7,060 nt of DNA from NCBI GenBank assembly GCA_959606705.1, contig CAUHLX010000144.1, positions 1 to 7,060 of the forward strand, in the 5' to 3' direction. Source of the stretch: an uncultured Bacillota bacterium. GTDB lineage: Bacteria; Bacillota; Clostridia; Peptostreptococcales; Anaerovoracaceae. Made by a program: the position numbers and the translations under genes. Under the pieces are notes generated by a model. That model had not been told where the DNA came from, searched no databases, and was given only the letters and a program-made list of their open reading frames with translations. Shown here one piece after another: positions 6,949-7,060 of the stretch; the stretch's first letter is position 1, and each line of letters begins with the position of its first letter.

Positions 6949-7060
6949 TACTATTTCTCCCTCTAAAACATATGCTTTCATCACAAATTCAACACAATCC
7001 GGTTTTATTATGAGAGCATACAAAAGGGAAAACACGTTAGTGTAAGTTCAAAGGGGGATT
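6949..7060. other. AT-rich intergenic end of window, no gene seen
   Basis: This stretch has no supported coding region on either strand. It holds the upstream part of the EFR1-gene promoter region and, at 7051-7057 on the plus strand, AAGGGGG, which resembles a Shine-Dalgarno site. If used, a divergent plus-strand gene would start within a few bases after the window. A TATTAT at 7006-7011 could be its -10, but no -35 is visible at a usual distance. Confidence 0.3.

Noticed and set aside
6877..7035. N-terminal extension of the EFR1-type protein up to an ATG at 7035
   Set aside because: The extension would run through the TATAAT and AT-rich promoter region, lacks flavodoxin features, and the GGAGG at 6883-6887 supports the start at 6876.
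6877..7060. Riboswitch (FMN or cyclic-di-GMP type) or small RNA gene upstream of the EFR1-type gene
   Set aside because: I see only short stems such as TTCG/CGAA and none of the conserved cores of these riboswitches; the leader is too short after the TATAAT.
1..7060. CRISPR array, insertion sequence, tRNA or rRNA
   Set aside because: No regularly spaced repeats, terminal inverted repeats, transposase domains or tRNA/rRNA-like segments were seen.

Overview
The window reads as chromosomal DNA from an anaerobic Gram-positive bacterium, most likely a Clostridia-type Firmicute with a GC content above one half. Four things suggest this: strong GGAGG ribosome sites, two TTG starts, a flavodoxin/double-ferredoxin protein of the EFR1 type, and a multi-membrane-span sensor kinase with a VanR/PhoB-like regulator. 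This placement is inferred from gene content and style; no marker gene is present.

Layout. Positions 2-2650 (+) hold the 3' part of a membrane-bound cyclic-di-GMP enzyme: an extracytoplasmic Cache-like sensor (its beginning lies before the window), a membrane helix, HAMP, a PAS-like linker, GGDEF and EAL. It converges on a three-gene minus-strand operon across a strong hairpin at 2656-2700 that should terminate both strands. That operon runs from 5917 down to 2699: an OmpR/PhoB-family response regulator, a six-span histidine kinase whose TTG start overlaps the regulator gene by 38 bases, and a small zincin-fold metallopeptidase whose TTG start overlaps the kinase stop by 4 bases. Upstream, also on the minus strand, a flavodoxin plus two [4Fe-4S] electron-transfer protein occupies 6025-6876, preceded by a TATAAT-containing promoter region. 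The last 184 bases hold no gene that I can support, but end in a Shine-Dalgarno-like AAGGGGG that could serve a divergent gene starting just beyond the window.

How the parts may work together. The regulator and kinase form a complete two-component system with its phosphorelay residues present. The metallopeptidase is translationally coupled to the kinase, so it is probably made in proportion to it. Whether it acts in the same pathway is not shown. The cyclic-di-GMP enzyme and the EFR1 protein appear to be independent transcription units. All genes belong to recognisable families. The least explained parts are the kinase's roughly 190-residue outer domain and the role of the coupled metallopeptidase.
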